Source: Spirochaetia bacterium
GTDB lineage: Bacteria > Spirochaetota > Leptospiria > Turneriellales > JAOUOS01
DNA: 50,499 nucleotides
NCBI GenBank assembly: GCA_029880285.1
Contig: JAOUOS010000022.1
Coordinates: 1 to 50,499 of the forward strand
Direction: 5' to 3'
Shown one piece after another: positions 35,913 through 46,051 of this stretch; position 1 is the stretch's first letter; each line of letters begins with the position of its first letter. The translations under genes and the position numbers were made by a program. The notes below the pieces were generated by a model, which had not been told where the DNA came from, ran no database searches, and was given only the letters and a program-made list of their open reading frames with translations.

Positions 35913-37469
35913 ATGACAGAAGATATATCGATAAATAAAAAAAATGAAATGTCTGAAGAAAATCCATCAGAAATATATAAACAGCGTCTTCAAAAATTAA
36001 ATAAAATAAAAGAACTGGGTAAAAATCCTTACCCCAATAATTACCAAAAAGAGTATTCTACAAAAGAAATAAAAGAAAAATATTTTTCAACGGATGAAAT
36101 AGAGCAATCTGTGTTGGTCAAGACAGCAGGCAGAATTTTTGCAAAAAGACCAATGGGTAAAGCGGGCTTTGTGCATATTCAAGATGAAGAGGGTATTATT
36201 CAAGTTTACGCTAACGATAAAACACTATCTTCTGATGAACACGAAATATTCTTAAATCTTGATATTGGTGATATTATAGGTGTCGAGGGAGAACCTTTTC
36301 GCACAAAAACAGGTGAGGCAAGTTTACGGGCTAAAGTAATAGATATGCTTTCAAAAAATATTTCACCGATACCTGTTGTTAAAGAAAAAGACGGTAAAAT
36401 ATATGACGCATTCTCTGACGTTGAAACAAGATACCGTCAAAGGTACTTAGATTTAATTGTAAATTCTTCGGTTAGAAAAAATTTTATTTTAAGATCGAAA
36501 ATTATTACAGAAATTAGAAATTTCATGAATGAGAGAAAATTTTTAGAAGTAGAAACGCCTATGATGCAAAGTATTGCCTCAGGGGCGGCGGCCCAGCCTT
36601 TTAAAACGCATCATAACGCGTTAAATATTCCTCTTTATTTAAGAATAGCGCCTGAGCTTTTTTTAAAAAGACTTCTAGTAGGCGGGGTAGAAAAAGTATA
36701 TGAATTAAATCGAAATTTTAGAAATGAAGGTATCAGCACAAAACATAATCCTGAATTTACAATGATGGAAGTCTATCAGGCTTATGCAGATTATAAAGAT
36801 ATGATGGCCTTAGTGGAAGATTTATTTTCTTATCTTGCTCAAAAGATAACAGGAAAAGATGAAGTTGTTTATGGCGAGCATACAATTTCACTAAAAAAAC
36901 CATGGCAGCAGAAAACATATCTAGGTATAATTAAAGAAAAAACAGGCATAGATTTTAATTCATATCTTGCAGACGAAAATCCATCAGTTGAAGAAGCCAA
37001 AAGTAAAGCAAAAGAAATTGGCGTAGATGTATCAAAATTAAATACTTTTTGGGAAGTTGTTGATGAAATATTTTCTGAAAAAGTAGAGCCCTATTTAATT
37101 CAGCCTGTTTTTATAACTCACTACCCAAAAGCTGTATCGCCTTTAGCTAAAAATATTCCGGATAATAAACATATTGTAGAAAGATTTGAACCATATATTG
37201 TAGGCCGTGAAATGGGTAATGCTTTTTCTGAATTAAATGATCCTTTTGAGCAAGAGAAACGGTTTTTAGAGCAGGTTAAGATGAAAGAAGCGGGTGCTCA
37301 TGAAATAATAGAAATGGATGAAGATTATATTGAAGCTCTAAAGGTGGGAATGCCCCCCGCGGGAGGTCTAGGCATAGGTATTGACAGGCTGGTTATGCTT
37401 TTTACAAATGCTTCTTCAATTAAAGATGTAATATTATTTCCTCTTTTAAGGCCAAAATTAGAAAAATAA
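35913..37469 (+). CDS. lysS: Lysyl-tRNA synthetase, class II
   Basis: A 518-residue class II LysRS. An N-terminal tail and anticodon-binding OB domain (about 70-165, 'VKTAGRIFAKRPMGKAGFVH') precede the catalytic core with motif 1 ('FLEVETPMMQSIASGAAAQPF' region), motif 2 'RNFRNEGISTKHNPEF' and motif 3 'GLGIGIDRLVML'. An in-frame Met ten codons later is an alternative start. A TATAAT at 35851-35856 could be the -10 box, though no good -35 is seen. Confidence 0.97.
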   Translation: MTEDISINKKNEMSEENPSEIYKQRLQKLNKIKELGKNPYPNNYQKEYSTKEIKEKYFSTDEIEQSVLVKTAGRIFAKRPMGKAGFVHIQDEEGIIQVYANDKTLSSDEHEIFLNLDIGDIIGVEGEPFRTKTGEASLRAKVIDMLSKNISPIPVVKEKDGKIYDAFSDVETRYRQRYLDLIVNSSVRKNFILRSKIITEIRNFMNERKFLEVETPMMQSIASGAAAQPFKTHHNALNIPLYLRIAPELFLKRLLVGGVEKVYELNRNFRNEGISTKHNPEFTMMEVYQAYADYKDMMALVEDLFSYLAQKITGKDEVVYGEHTISLKKPWQQKTYLGIIKEKTGIDFNSYLADENPSVEEAKSKAKEIGVDVSKLNTFWEVVDEIFSEKVEPYLIQPVFITHYPKAVSPLAKNIPDNKHIVERFEPYIVGREMGNAFSELNDPFEQEKRFLEQVKMKEAGAHEIIEMDEDYIEALKVGMPPAGGLGIGIDRLVMLFTNASSIKDVILFPLLRPKLEK

Positions 37470-37541
37470 ATATTAATTTAGTAAAGATTTTTAGGGCGGC
37501 ACTATAATAAAATTATAAAATAATAGAAAGGATAAAAATAT

Positions 37542-38609
37542 ATGAAAAATATTAACAATATAATTAAGCCTAAAATTGTCCCTTTAAAAATTCAAAAAGA
37601 CAAACTTTATGTATTAGATCAAAGAATCTTGCCTCATGAAATATTTTGGCTCGAATGTAAAAATGAAAATGAAACAGCCGCCGCCATTAAAGATATGTAT
37701 GTAAGAGGAGCGCCCGCTATAGGCATTGCGGCCGCGTATGGCTTTTACCTAGGTGTTTATAGTTTGGTTCAAAACGGGAAAAAAGTAACCGATGCTTCTC
37801 TTAATAAAATAAAAAATACTTTAGATAAAAGCAGACCTACAGCAGTTAATCTTTTTTGGGCTACTGAAAAAATGTATAGTAAAGCGGTAAATTTCCTAAA
37901 GTATATATCAAAAAAAAATGCAGAGAAAGAAAAAGACAAATCTTTGCTTAATGAATTGTATAACGAGGCTCTTTCTATTCATGAAGATGACGCTAAGAGA
38001 TGTTATGATATGTCAGTAACAGGCCTCGATTATATAAAAAATACTATAAAGAAAAAAAAATATAGAATATTAACTCACTGTAACGCTGGTTCTTTGGCGA
38101 CAGGTGGTATAGGTACTGCTTTGGGAGTAATAAGACTTCTACACAATGAAGGTAAGGTAGAAAATGTTTATTGTGATGAAACACGTCCTTATCTGCAGGG
38201 TGCACGTCTTACTGCTTTTGAATTTCAAAAAGAAAAAATTCCGGCTACATTAATTACAGATTCAATGGCTGGATTTTTAATGCAAAAAGGATTAATTGAT
38301 TTAATTGTTACAGGCGCAGATAGAATAACAAGACGGCATGACGTGGCCAATAAAATTGGTACGTACTCGTTATCTGTTTTGGCCAAGGCTCATAAAATTC
38401 CATTTTTTGTTGCGGCACCATTGTCTACGTTTGATGAAAATTTAATATCAGGTTCAGAAATACCTATTGAAGAAAGATCAGCTGATGAGGTGCGTATGTG
38501 CCAGGGAAAACTTATCGCGGCGAAGATACCGGTTTTAAATTACAGCTTTGACGTAACGCCAAAAGAAAATATTACAGCAATTTTTCATGAAGAGGGCGTA
38601 GTTAGATAA
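37542..38609 (+). CDS. mtnA: Methylthioribose-1-phosphate isomerase
   Basis: A 355-residue MtnA of the eIF2B-alpha fold, which turns methylthioribose-1-phosphate into the ribulose form in methionine salvage. Motifs are 'VRGAPAIGIAAAYG', 'THCNAGSLATGGIGTALG' (catalytic Cys), 'DETRPYLQGARLTAFE' and 'VTGADRITRRHDVANKIGT' (catalytic Asp). No other salvage gene is nearby. Preceded by GAAAGGATAAAA and followed 10 bases later by the isomerase-like gene. Confidence 0.95.
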   Translation: MKNINNIIKPKIVPLKIQKDKLYVLDQRILPHEIFWLECKNENETAAAIKDMYVRGAPAIGIAAAYGFYLGVYSLVQNGKKVTDASLNKIKNTLDKSRPTAVNLFWATEKMYSKAVNFLKYISKKNAEKEKDKSLLNELYNEALSIHEDDAKRCYDMSVTGLDYIKNTIKKKKYRILTHCNAGSLATGGIGTALGVIRLLHNEGKVENVYCDETRPYLQGARLTAFEFQKEKIPATLITDSMAGFLMQKGLIDLIVTGADRITRRHDVANKIGTYSLSVLAKAHKIPFFVAAPLSTFDENLISGSEIPIEERSADEVRMCQGKLIAAKIPVLNYSFDVTPKENITAIFHEEGVVR

Positions 38610-38619
38610 TATATTTTTT

Positions 38620-39390
38620 ATGATAAATTTTGAAACAAATGATGAGATTGCGATAATAAGGCTCTCGAGAAATCCTGAAAACCTTTTAAATATAGAGATG
38701 ATGGAAGAACTGTCTTTAACTTATAAAAAAATAGAAGATATGAACAATATAAGGGCGGTTATTCTTACTTCAAATATTGATGGTTTTTTTTGTAACGGTC
38801 TTGATATTGAATATTTATTAAATAGTGATAAAGAGGGAAAATTAAAAATATTTAAAGCGCTTTATGATTTATCAGCTCATGTATATGAATTTAAGAAATT
38901 AAATATTTCTTTATTAAACGGACATACCATGGCAGGCGGCGCGGTATTGGCTGCCATGACAGATTTTCGGTTTTTTGTCGAAGGGCCATATCGTTTTAAT
39001 TTTTCAGAAGTAAAAATAGGTTTGGGTATTCCTGAAGCTTTTTTAAGAATAATTGAAAGTATTGCCAGTTCAATAAATATCAGAAAAACAGCTCTTTTAG
39101 CTGAAGCCTATAAGCCAGCAGAGGCTTTAACGGCGGGTTTAATAGATGATATTTTTTCAAAAGATGAGGCTATCGAAAAAACAAAAAAATTCGCGAAAAA
39201 GGTTTTAACTTTTCCAGATAAAAGTTATCAAAAAACAAAGTATAATTTGCGTAAGAGTAATATTGAATTTCTAAAAGAAAATAATAATGAATCTCTTGAA
39301 ACTTTTTCTGACTTTTTCGATGAAAACTTTACCGAAGCTCTTTTGGCAATTAAAGAAAAAAGACGTACAAAATTTAATTTTAAATTATAA
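38620..39390 (+). CDS. Enoyl-CoA hydratase/isomerase family, resembling delta3-delta2 isomerase
   Basis: A 256-residue crotonase-fold protein. The oxyanion-hole segments are 'FFCNGLDIEYLL' and 'NGHTMAGGAVLAAMTDFRF'. The pattern 'NFSEVKIGLGIPEAFLRI' resembles mitochondrial ECI1 (N.TQLGI.....) more than hydratases, so acting on 3-enoyl-CoA in fatty-acid oxidation is plausible. The exact substrate is open. Probably in one operon with mtnA. Confidence 0.82.
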   Translation: MINFETNDEIAIIRLSRNPENLLNIEMMEELSLTYKKIEDMNNIRAVILTSNIDGFFCNGLDIEYLLNSDKEGKLKIFKALYDLSAHVYEFKKLNISLLNGHTMAGGAVLAAMTDFRFFVEGPYRFNFSEVKIGLGIPEAFLRIIESIASSINIRKTALLAEAYKPAEALTAGLIDDIFSKDEAIEKTKKFAKKVLTFPDKSYQKTKYNLRKSNIEFLKENNNESLETFSDFFDENFTEALLAIKEKRRTKFNFKL

Positions 39391-39399
39391 TTATTTATT

Positions 39400-41442
39400 T
39401 TAAAGAGTTTTAGGTATTTTTACTTTAAATATAGACCCGCCTTTAGGGTTATTTTCTACCCATATTTTGCCATAATGAAATTCTACAATTCGTTTGCATA
39501 TGGCTAAACCTAATCCTGTACCTTCTATTCCGTCTTTTATATGCCTTTCAAACCTTTCAAATATTATTTCTTTATATTTATCGGGTATCCCTTTGCCATA
39601 ATCTTTAATAGACACAATATAATCATTTTTTTCACTATTAATATTAATATCAATTATTTTGCCTTCATGTGCGTATTTAATAGCGTTTGATATTATGTTT
39701 ATAAAAACATCAGTAATTAAAGGATTAACTTTCGCCATAACTTTATCTTGTTGATTAAAATTTATATTTACATATTTTTCTTTTGCTTTCTTTTCATTAA
39801 TATTTATGGCACTTTTTATTAGTGTACTTAAATCTGAAGTTTTAAATTCTACCTCTTTAATATCTTCTAAACTTGAAAACTTAGCAGCGTTTTTAACTAA
39901 ATCTACAAGCTGCTTAGAAGCTTCTATAACTAATTGACTTATTTCATTTTGTTCTTTTTCATCTTTAGTATTTATAAATAATTCAGTTCCATTTTCTATG
40001 GCGTTTGCTAAGTTAAGTAAATCATGTCTTGTTATATCAATAAAAAGTTCCTTATAATGATTAGATTTTTCGAGATCTCTAGTGTATTTTTTAATCTGTC
40101 TTTCTGCGTTTTTTCTTATCGTGATATCCTGTTTTATTGTAAAAGCTGCCGGTTGACCATCTATTTCAATTTTTTTTATTGTTAATAACGCGTCATATAT
40201 AGTATTGTCTTTTCTCTTTAGTTGAACTTCAGAATTAATTAAAATACCTTTTTCTAAAATCTCTTTTTGTATTTGATAATACTTATCTTGATCTACAAAA
40301 GTATCTTTCAAATTTAAATTCTCTAATTCTTGCAAAGAATATCCTGTTAAATTTAGCATAGAAGGATTGGCTGATACTACTTTGCCATTTAAAACAGTTA
40401 TGCCAATTCCTAACGGTGTCGCTTCAAAAAGCGATCTGTATTTATTTTCACTTTCTTTTAACGCATTTTCTAGTATTTTTCTACTCGTAATATCTTCTTT
40501 TACCGCTATGTAGTTTATTATTTTATTGTAACTGTTAATAATAGGAGCAATTTTAACGTCTTCAATATAGATTTCACCATTTTTCTTTTTGTTTATAAAT
40601 TCACCATGCCACTCTTTTTTATCTGTAATCGTATTCCAAAGGTTTTGATACACTTCGGGAGCTGTTTGGCCTGATTTTAAAATTCGGGGATTTTTACCCA
40701 AAACTTCCTTTGCAGTGTATCCGGTGATAGTAAAAAATTTTTTATTTGCATATTCAATATGGCCCTTAGTATTTGTAATTACTATACTAGACGGACTTTC
40801 TTCTACAGCTTTCATTAATCTTTTTGAATCACTTTCTAAGGCATAAATTCTTGACATATCATAGACAATTCCGCGAATTCTTTTAGATTTATCATTTTCT
40901 GTAATAGGCACAGAATATATTTCAATAGGAAATCGCTTGCCGGTTTTGCTAATACCTGTATAGTTATTGTCTTTAATTATCTCGCCTGAAAGTATTTTGT
41001 TTATATTCTCTCTAACTTTATTTTGTTCTTCAGGCACAATCAAATCTACTGCTGATAAGCCATTTTTAAAATCATTCTCATTATATTCAAATTGCTTATA
41101 TGCTTGTTCATTAATATATTTTATAATCCCTTTGTTATCAATCTCAAATATTGGCTGGGGTAGTGAATTTACAAATAAACGTTCTTTAATTTTTACATCT
41201 TTAATTAAAGTATTTAATTCTTTTGTTTTTATGCCTGAAAAATACAAATAAACCGCAAAAAATGTTATTGCGGCTATAACTTCAAATCTCATTATAAGTT
41301 CATTATTATCTTTCGGCAGTATCGCTTGCGTAAAAGTTAAATTTTCTAAAAATAATAAATGAATAATTGATTCTAATATCCAATAAATTATACAAAATAT
41401 TATTGTATAATTACTAAGCTTTTTTTTTGTAATTGTCTCCAT
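39400..41442 (-). CDS. Multi-PAS membrane histidine kinase
   Basis: A 680-residue kinase. Two transmembrane helices (about 10-32 and 52-70) leave almost no periplasmic domain. Three PAS domains follow at about 85-200, 205-325 and 330-450 ('SLPQPIFEIDNKGIIKYINE', 'NTKGHIEYANKKFFTITGYT', 'NGKVVSANPSMLNLTGYS'). The H-box is the 'ITRHDLLN' type, and the ATPase has ISNAIKYA (N), DYGKGIPDKYKEIIFERF (G1/F) and GTGLGLAIC (G2), all intact. No response regulator gene is adjacent, so it is an orphan kinase. Confidence 0.93.
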   Translation of the reverse strand: METITKKKLSNYTIIFCIIYWILESIIHLLFLENLTFTQAILPKDNNELIMRFEVIAAITFFAVYLYFSGIKTKELNTLIKDVKIKERLFVNSLPQPIFEIDNKGIIKYINEQAYKQFEYNENDFKNGLSAVDLIVPEEQNKVRENINKILSGEIIKDNNYTGISKTGKRFPIEIYSVPITENDKSKRIRGIVYDMSRIYALESDSKRLMKAVEESPSSIVITNTKGHIEYANKKFFTITGYTAKEVLGKNPRILKSGQTAPEVYQNLWNTITDKKEWHGEFINKKKNGEIYIEDVKIAPIINSYNKIINYIAVKEDITSRKILENALKESENKYRSLFEATPLGIGITVLNGKVVSANPSMLNLTGYSLQELENLNLKDTFVDQDKYYQIQKEILEKGILINSEVQLKRKDNTIYDALLTIKKIEIDGQPAAFTIKQDITIRKNAERQIKKYTRDLEKSNHYKELFIDITRHDLLNLANAIENGTELFINTKDEKEQNEISQLVIEASKQLVDLVKNAAKFSSLEDIKEVEFKTSDLSTLIKSAININEKKAKEKYVNINFNQQDKVMAKVNPLITDVFINIISNAIKYAHEGKIIDININSEKNDYIVSIKDYGKGIPDKYKEIIFERFERHIKDGIEGTGLGLAICKRIVEFHYGKIWVENNPKGGSIFKVKIPKTL

Positions 41443-41458
41443 CTATCCCTTATAGTAT

Positions 41459-41489
41459 ATAATACTGTTTAGATGACTTTTTTTGTCAA
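41459..41489 (-). promoter_or_regulatory. Possible promoter of the PAS kinase gene
   Basis: On the minus strand TTGACA (41489-41484) and TATTAT (41464-41459) are 19 bases apart, slightly longer than ideal. The transcript would start about 10 bases ahead of the ATG at 41442. The rest of the 122-base gap to 41565 shows no other signal. Confidence 0.3.
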
Positions 41490-41564
41490 TTTATTTTAAA
41501 AAATTACTCTTCTTTTTAATAAATTAACCGATAACTATTATGTCTCATAAAAATAGGAGAGTAT

Positions 41565-41798
41565 ATGAAAAACAAAAATCTTACGGGTAGCGCTAAAAAA
41601 TTTCAAAAAATATTAAAACACTATATGAAACATAAAGGACTTCAAATTGAAGTTACTCTTAAAAACGGAGAGAATGTCACTATTGACGGTAACAGAAAAT
41701 TATCAGGTAATGATATTGTACGTACAGATAGATGGGGTATTGAAACTTTTCGAGTTGATATAACAGATATAAAAAAAGCTGATATTTACGCAATATAA
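41565..41798 (+). CDS. Small basic protein, unknown
   Basis: A 77-residue soluble, basic protein with a good ribosome site (ATAGGAGAG). I do not know its family. After a Lys-rich helix it shows alternating strands ('GLQIEVTLKNGENVTIDG', 'GIETFRVDITDIKKADIYAI') that resemble a small SH3- or Sm-like barrel. It lies alone on the plus strand between two minus-strand signalling genes. Confidence 0.6.
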   Translation: MKNKNLTGSAKKFQKILKHYMKHKGLQIEVTLKNGENVTIDGNRKLSGNDIVRTDRWGIETFRVDITDIKKADIYAI

Positions 41799-41803
41799 AG
41801 AAA

Positions 41804-44227
41804 TTATATTTCTTTTGCTATATAGTTAGCGTAATCTTCTTCATTTTTAATATCAATTAGTTCATAAATGGTAACTGGTTCTATTTTGCCTTTAACACGA
41901 ATACTATCAAGTTCGCGGGCAATAATCTTATCTTTTACCTTTTCATAAGTATATTCAGATATAATTATATTAGTACCATACATTTTGTTTGTACCTTCAA
42001 GTCTTGAGCCAAGATTTATAGAATCACCCATAACAGTATAATCCATACGGTGACTGGAACCCATATTACCCGCAACAGAAAATCCCGTATTTAAACCTAT
42101 GCCAATATCAATAACAGGTAGCTTTTTTTCTGCCCATTTTTCTTGCAGTTTTTTTAGTTCTTGCATTTGCTTAAGAGAAGCTAAACATGCCAGATAAGCA
42201 TGCTCTTTTTGCTGTAGAGGAGCTCCCCAAAAAGCCATTATTGCGTCACCCATATATTTGTCTATTGTGCCTTTATAGCCCAAAATAATTTCTGTCATCG
42301 CCGATAAATAATCATTTAACAGGTGTACCAGATCTTCAGGCGTTAAAGCTTCTGACATACCGGTAAATCCCCTTATATCTGAAAAAAATACTGTTATTTC
42401 TTTTTTCTCACCGCCTAATTTCAAAGATTCAGGATTTGCCATTAACTCATTAACCACATCTTTTGAAACAAATTTTGAAAAAGTCGAGCGTATATATTTC
42501 ACATTTTCTTCTTCAGTTAAAACTTTATAGGCGGTTATAGCAATAAGTACAACAGACATTTCTAATATAGGCGCTATAAAATGATGTACAAAATTAAAAA
42601 AATTAAAAACTGTAAAAGTTTCTGCTATAAATAAAATTAAAAATACAATAACCCCAATAATAACTTTTTTCATGTTATAACGGGGAGCCGTGTACCCAAT
42701 AGCTAACCCTATAAATAAATAAATAAAAAAATTAAACCAATTTGAAGCCATATTCATAAAATCTTGCGTTAAAATTGTGTTTATAGCGTTAGCATGATGT
42801 TCTATACCGGCCATTTCGCCAAAAGGGCCAGCGTGAATATCTTTAGCTACGCCTGTAGCATAATACATGGCCGTTAGCAGTATCATGTTAGAAAATGGAT
42901 CATCTTCGGCAAAAGCCCCTTCGCCCGCTTCTGCAATATTTACAAATGAATGGCTGGGAAAAGACCATGGTCCGCCAATAAAATTTACAAACATAAACCC
43001 TTCTTCGTCAATAGGTATGGTAATCTCTCTTTCTTTATTGGGTCTATACATTATATCTGTTTCTTTTGGTGTTGGACCTATTTTTATCTTTTTATTCGGA
43101 ATATTCTTTATTTTAATATGTTTTCCCATTTCAATTTCAATATCTTTTTTATAATCAATACCGTAATATCTTGCTATTATACATAAGTCTATTGAAGGAT
43201 AGTATTGATTTTCCCATTTTATTACTAAAGGAATGGTTCTATTAACGCCTGTGTCATGTTTTCTAATATTCGCGAAGCCAATGCACTGAACAGCGTTTCC
43301 TATTTCAGCTAAAGGAGGTTCTGGATGATTTACCCATTCTGTTGAATTGTCAAAATCTGTTGGTATTATCTTTGATAGGGTGAATTTTTTTAATTGTTCA
43401 AGACGTGATTTATACTCAGAAGACTCTAAATATTCTTTATCGCTTAAGCCTGTTTCAAAAGGATAATCTACTATGGCTTTTTGATTTTCTTTTAATACAT
43501 CACTAAAGTATGAACTTGAATACAGCATATCATTATAAGATAATGATATGCTCTTATTTTTTTTATTTGTGTACAGCGTTTCTAAGACTTCATATCTTAT
43601 ATTCTCTATTAATGTTAATAAGCCGAAATTATTTTTAATTTCATCAAGAAAAAAAATATCAAACATAACGGTGTTATAGTTAGAACCATTAAGAGAATTT
43701 AACAGGTTTACGTAATACTGCCAAGGGAAAGGATATCCCTGATATTCATTCACTGTAGTTTGGTCAATACCAATTATTTTTATAGCCGGGTGCGCTTTAG
43801 GGTTAATATTTTGAAGAATAACACCGCTTGAGACATCTTTTGATTGTATTTCAAAAGATGACAAGCGAAATCTCGCGTCTATTGAAAATTCTTCAATTGA
43901 GTTTAACAATGTTGTATATTGAAAAGTTAATATAAAAGCTACAGCAATGGATAGGCCAATAGCCAAACCCATTACCTTGTGGCGGTCAAAACCTAGAAAG
44001 TTTATAAAATTTAATAATACAAATGCTAAAAAAAAGAATCCTAAAATACCAAGTATTTTAAATGCGTAAAAAATATCTACTAAAATACCGCTTTCAATAT
44101 TTATCGTATTAGTAAGTATTGAAGAGATAAATCCCAATAAAATGACAGCATATGATATTTTACTGGTTTTTTTTGACAAAACCTCTTTGTTTATTTTTAT
44201 TTTTTTTGATTGTCTATTTATGCTCAT
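41804..44227 (-). CDS. CHASE2-domain adenylate/guanylate cyclase
   Basis: An 807-residue class III cyclase. After N-terminal hydrophobic helices comes an extracytoplasmic CHASE2 domain ('IKIIGIDQTTVNEYQGYPFP', 'NTVMFDIFFLDE'), then three more helices at about 500-585. The cyclase domain (about 610-807) has 'VFFSDIRGFTGMSE' and 'DKYMGDAIMAFWGAP' with both metal Asp residues, and 'MDYTVMGDSINLGSRLEG', where the Asp favours ATP. It likely makes cAMP in response to an external cue. I prefer ATG 44227; an in-frame TTG at 44275 adds 16 residues. Confidence 0.92.
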   Translation of the reverse strand: MSINRQSKKIKINKEVLSKKTSKISYAVILLGFISSILTNTINIESGILVDIFYAFKILGILGFFFLAFVLLNFINFLGFDRHKVMGLAIGLSIAVAFILTFQYTTLLNSIEEFSIDARFRLSSFEIQSKDVSSGVILQNINPKAHPAIKIIGIDQTTVNEYQGYPFPWQYYVNLLNSLNGSNYNTVMFDIFFLDEIKNNFGLLTLIENIRYEVLETLYTNKKNKSISLSYNDMLYSSSYFSDVLKENQKAIVDYPFETGLSDKEYLESSEYKSRLEQLKKFTLSKIIPTDFDNSTEWVNHPEPPLAEIGNAVQCIGFANIRKHDTGVNRTIPLVIKWENQYYPSIDLCIIARYYGIDYKKDIEIEMGKHIKIKNIPNKKIKIGPTPKETDIMYRPNKEREITIPIDEEGFMFVNFIGGPWSFPSHSFVNIAEAGEGAFAEDDPFSNMILLTAMYYATGVAKDIHAGPFGEMAGIEHHANAINTILTQDFMNMASNWFNFFIYLFIGLAIGYTAPRYNMKKVIIGVIVFLILFIAETFTVFNFFNFVHHFIAPILEMSVVLIAITAYKVLTEEENVKYIRSTFSKFVSKDVVNELMANPESLKLGGEKKEITVFFSDIRGFTGMSEALTPEDLVHLLNDYLSAMTEIILGYKGTIDKYMGDAIMAFWGAPLQQKEHAYLACLASLKQMQELKKLQEKWAEKKLPVIDIGIGLNTGFSVAGNMGSSHRMDYTVMGDSINLGSRLEGTNKMYGTNIIISEYTYEKVKDKIIARELDSIRVKGKIEPVTIYELIDIKNEEDYANYIAKEI

Positions 44228-44288
44228 AGGCCAAAAAATAGATATTTTGCAAAAAAGCAAGAAAAAAAAATTCAAAAATGAAGTGTTT

Positions 44289-45656
44289 TTATTTTGAGAA
44301 TAAAACTTTAATTAAATTTAAAATGTCTTTTTCTTTATGTTCCTCTGAAAAATAAGTTATAATGGTTTTTATATTATTTATATTTTCTAAAACACTGCAT
44401 TCTACACCGGCTGCAATATTATTTGCGAATCCTTTTTCTAGTATATCTTTTTGGTTAGGATGAATCCAGGCGACTTCATGAAAATATACCGCCTCAGGAA
44501 AAAGCAGTTTCACATCTTTTTTTTTTAAAATTTCATTTTTAAAAAACTCTGTGTTTTCAACACATTTTATAATTACATTTTGCATCCCCTTCCATCCTAA
44601 AGCGCTCATATAGATAGCCGCTCTAATTGCCATTAATGTTTGGTTAGAACATATATTGCTGGTTGCTTTTTCACGTCTTATGTGCTGCTCTCTGGTTGAA
44701 AGTGTTATTACAAATCCAAAAGTTTCTTCGCCGTAGGCCGTTTCTGCTGAGGTTTTACCCACAAGTCTGCCGGGCATTTGCCGCATATATTCTTTTTTAG
44801 CCGCTATAAAACCAAGCGATGGACCTCCCATAGAAACAGGTATTCCCAACGATTGCGCTTCGCCCCAAACTATGTCGGCGCTATTTTCTTTTGGCGATTT
44901 TAGAATAGTTAGAGCGTGGGGTTCATTGGTACCGTATAAAAACTGAGCTTCATTAAAGATTTCTTTTATTATAGAAATATTATTTTCAACAACGCCAAAA
45001 TAATTTGGATTTTGAACCGCGGCACCTAATACTTTATTTTTCTCATTTTCATATAAATGCCATTGAGAAGAACCTGTTTTTTTGTCAAGAGGGACTGTTT
45101 TAATTTCAATATTCAGTTCATTTTGGTAAGATTTAGAAAAATAAGTATCTACAACTTTTAAATAAAGCGGATGAATACCTTCTGATAAAAGAAATATTTT
45201 TTTTTCTACAGATTTATTCATTCTAACAGCCATTCTCATGGCCTCTACAAGAGATGTGGCCCCGTCATATAAAGATGCGTTAGCGATATCCATAGACGTG
45301 AGCTCTGCCATAAGACTTTGGTATTCAAAAAGAGCCTGTAATGTACCCTGCGCGGCCTCAGGTTGATAGGGCGTATAACTTGTAACAAAAGGCCGTAAAG
45401 ACGATAGATGATTTACGCTTTCAGGTATATAATGTTTATAAAGACCATAACCTAAAAAGGATTTTCCCTGAAAATTATTACGTGATAATTCTTTTAATTC
45501 TTCTTGTAATTCATATTCTTTAAGCGGCTTCTCTAATGATTTATGGGTTTCTTTTAATATATCAGCGGGAATACTTTTAAAAAGTTCATCAATATTTGAA
45601 ATATTTATTTCATCTAAAAGTTCTTTTGTTTCTTCGGCGCTGTTAAAAAAATACAT
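44289..45656 (-). CDS. gcvPA: Glycine dehydrogenase (decarboxylating) subunit 1
   Basis: A 455-residue N-terminal-half subunit of the glycine cleavage P-protein. Typical segments are 'SFLGYGLYKHYIPESVNHL', 'FVTSYTPYQPEAAQGTLQAL', 'MDIANASLYDGATSLVEAM' and 'GRLVGKTSAETAYGEETFGF'. In the split enzyme the PLP lysine sits in subunit 2 (gcvPB), which is not in the window. Starts 2 bases after gcvH ends. Confidence 0.95.
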   Translation of the reverse strand: MYFFNSAEETKELLDEINISNIDELFKSIPADILKETHKSLEKPLKEYELQEELKELSRNNFQGKSFLGYGLYKHYIPESVNHLSSLRPFVTSYTPYQPEAAQGTLQALFEYQSLMAELTSMDIANASLYDGATSLVEAMRMAVRMNKSVEKKIFLLSEGIHPLYLKVVDTYFSKSYQNELNIEIKTVPLDKKTGSSQWHLYENEKNKVLGAAVQNPNYFGVVENNISIIKEIFNEAQFLYGTNEPHALTILKSPKENSADIVWGEAQSLGIPVSMGGPSLGFIAAKKEYMRQMPGRLVGKTSAETAYGEETFGFVITLSTREQHIRREKATSNICSNQTLMAIRAAIYMSALGWKGMQNVIIKCVENTEFFKNEILKKKDVKLLFPEAVYFHEVAWIHPNQKDILEKGFANNIAAGVECSVLENINNIKTIITYFSEEHKEKDILNLIKVLFSK

Positions 45657-45658
45657 AT

Positions 45659-46051
45659 TTAATCTTCAAGAGTTTTTAAGTATTCAGTATATTCATCAGC
45701 GCTCATTAGGCTGTTAAGTTCTGAAGAATCAGATAGCTCTATAACGGCCAACCAGCCGCCGGTATATGGTTCTTTATTAATAATAGCAGGATCAGTTTCT
45801 ATTTCTTCATTTGTTTTAATAATCGTACCAGATGCCGGAACATAAACATCAGATACAGCTTTTACTGATTCTATAGTACAAAGAGAATTACCTTTATTAA
45901 CTTTGGCCTCACGTGATGGTAATTCAACAAAAACAATATCGCCTAAATTTTCCTGCGCGTAATCAGTTATACCTACTATGATAGTATTGCCTTCAGCTTT
46001 AATCCATTCATGATCTTTCGTGTATTTTAACTCGCTTTTTACTTCACTCAT
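45659..46051 (-). CDS. gcvH: Glycine cleavage system H protein
   Basis: A 130-residue lipoyl carrier that shuttles the aminomethyl group among the P, T and L proteins. The lipoylated residue is Lys64 in 'CTIESVKAVSDVYVP', and 'DHEWIKAEGN' marks the N-terminus. Length is usual. It is first in a gcvH-gcvPA pair; no gcvT is upstream and the 109-base gap before it shows no glycine riboswitch. Confidence 0.96.
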   Translation of the reverse strand: MSEVKSELKYTKDHEWIKAEGNTIIVGITDYAQENLGDIVFVELPSREAKVNKGNSLCTIESVKAVSDVYVPASGTIIKTNEEIETDPAIINKEPYTGGWLAVIELSDSSELNSLMSADEYTEYLKTLED

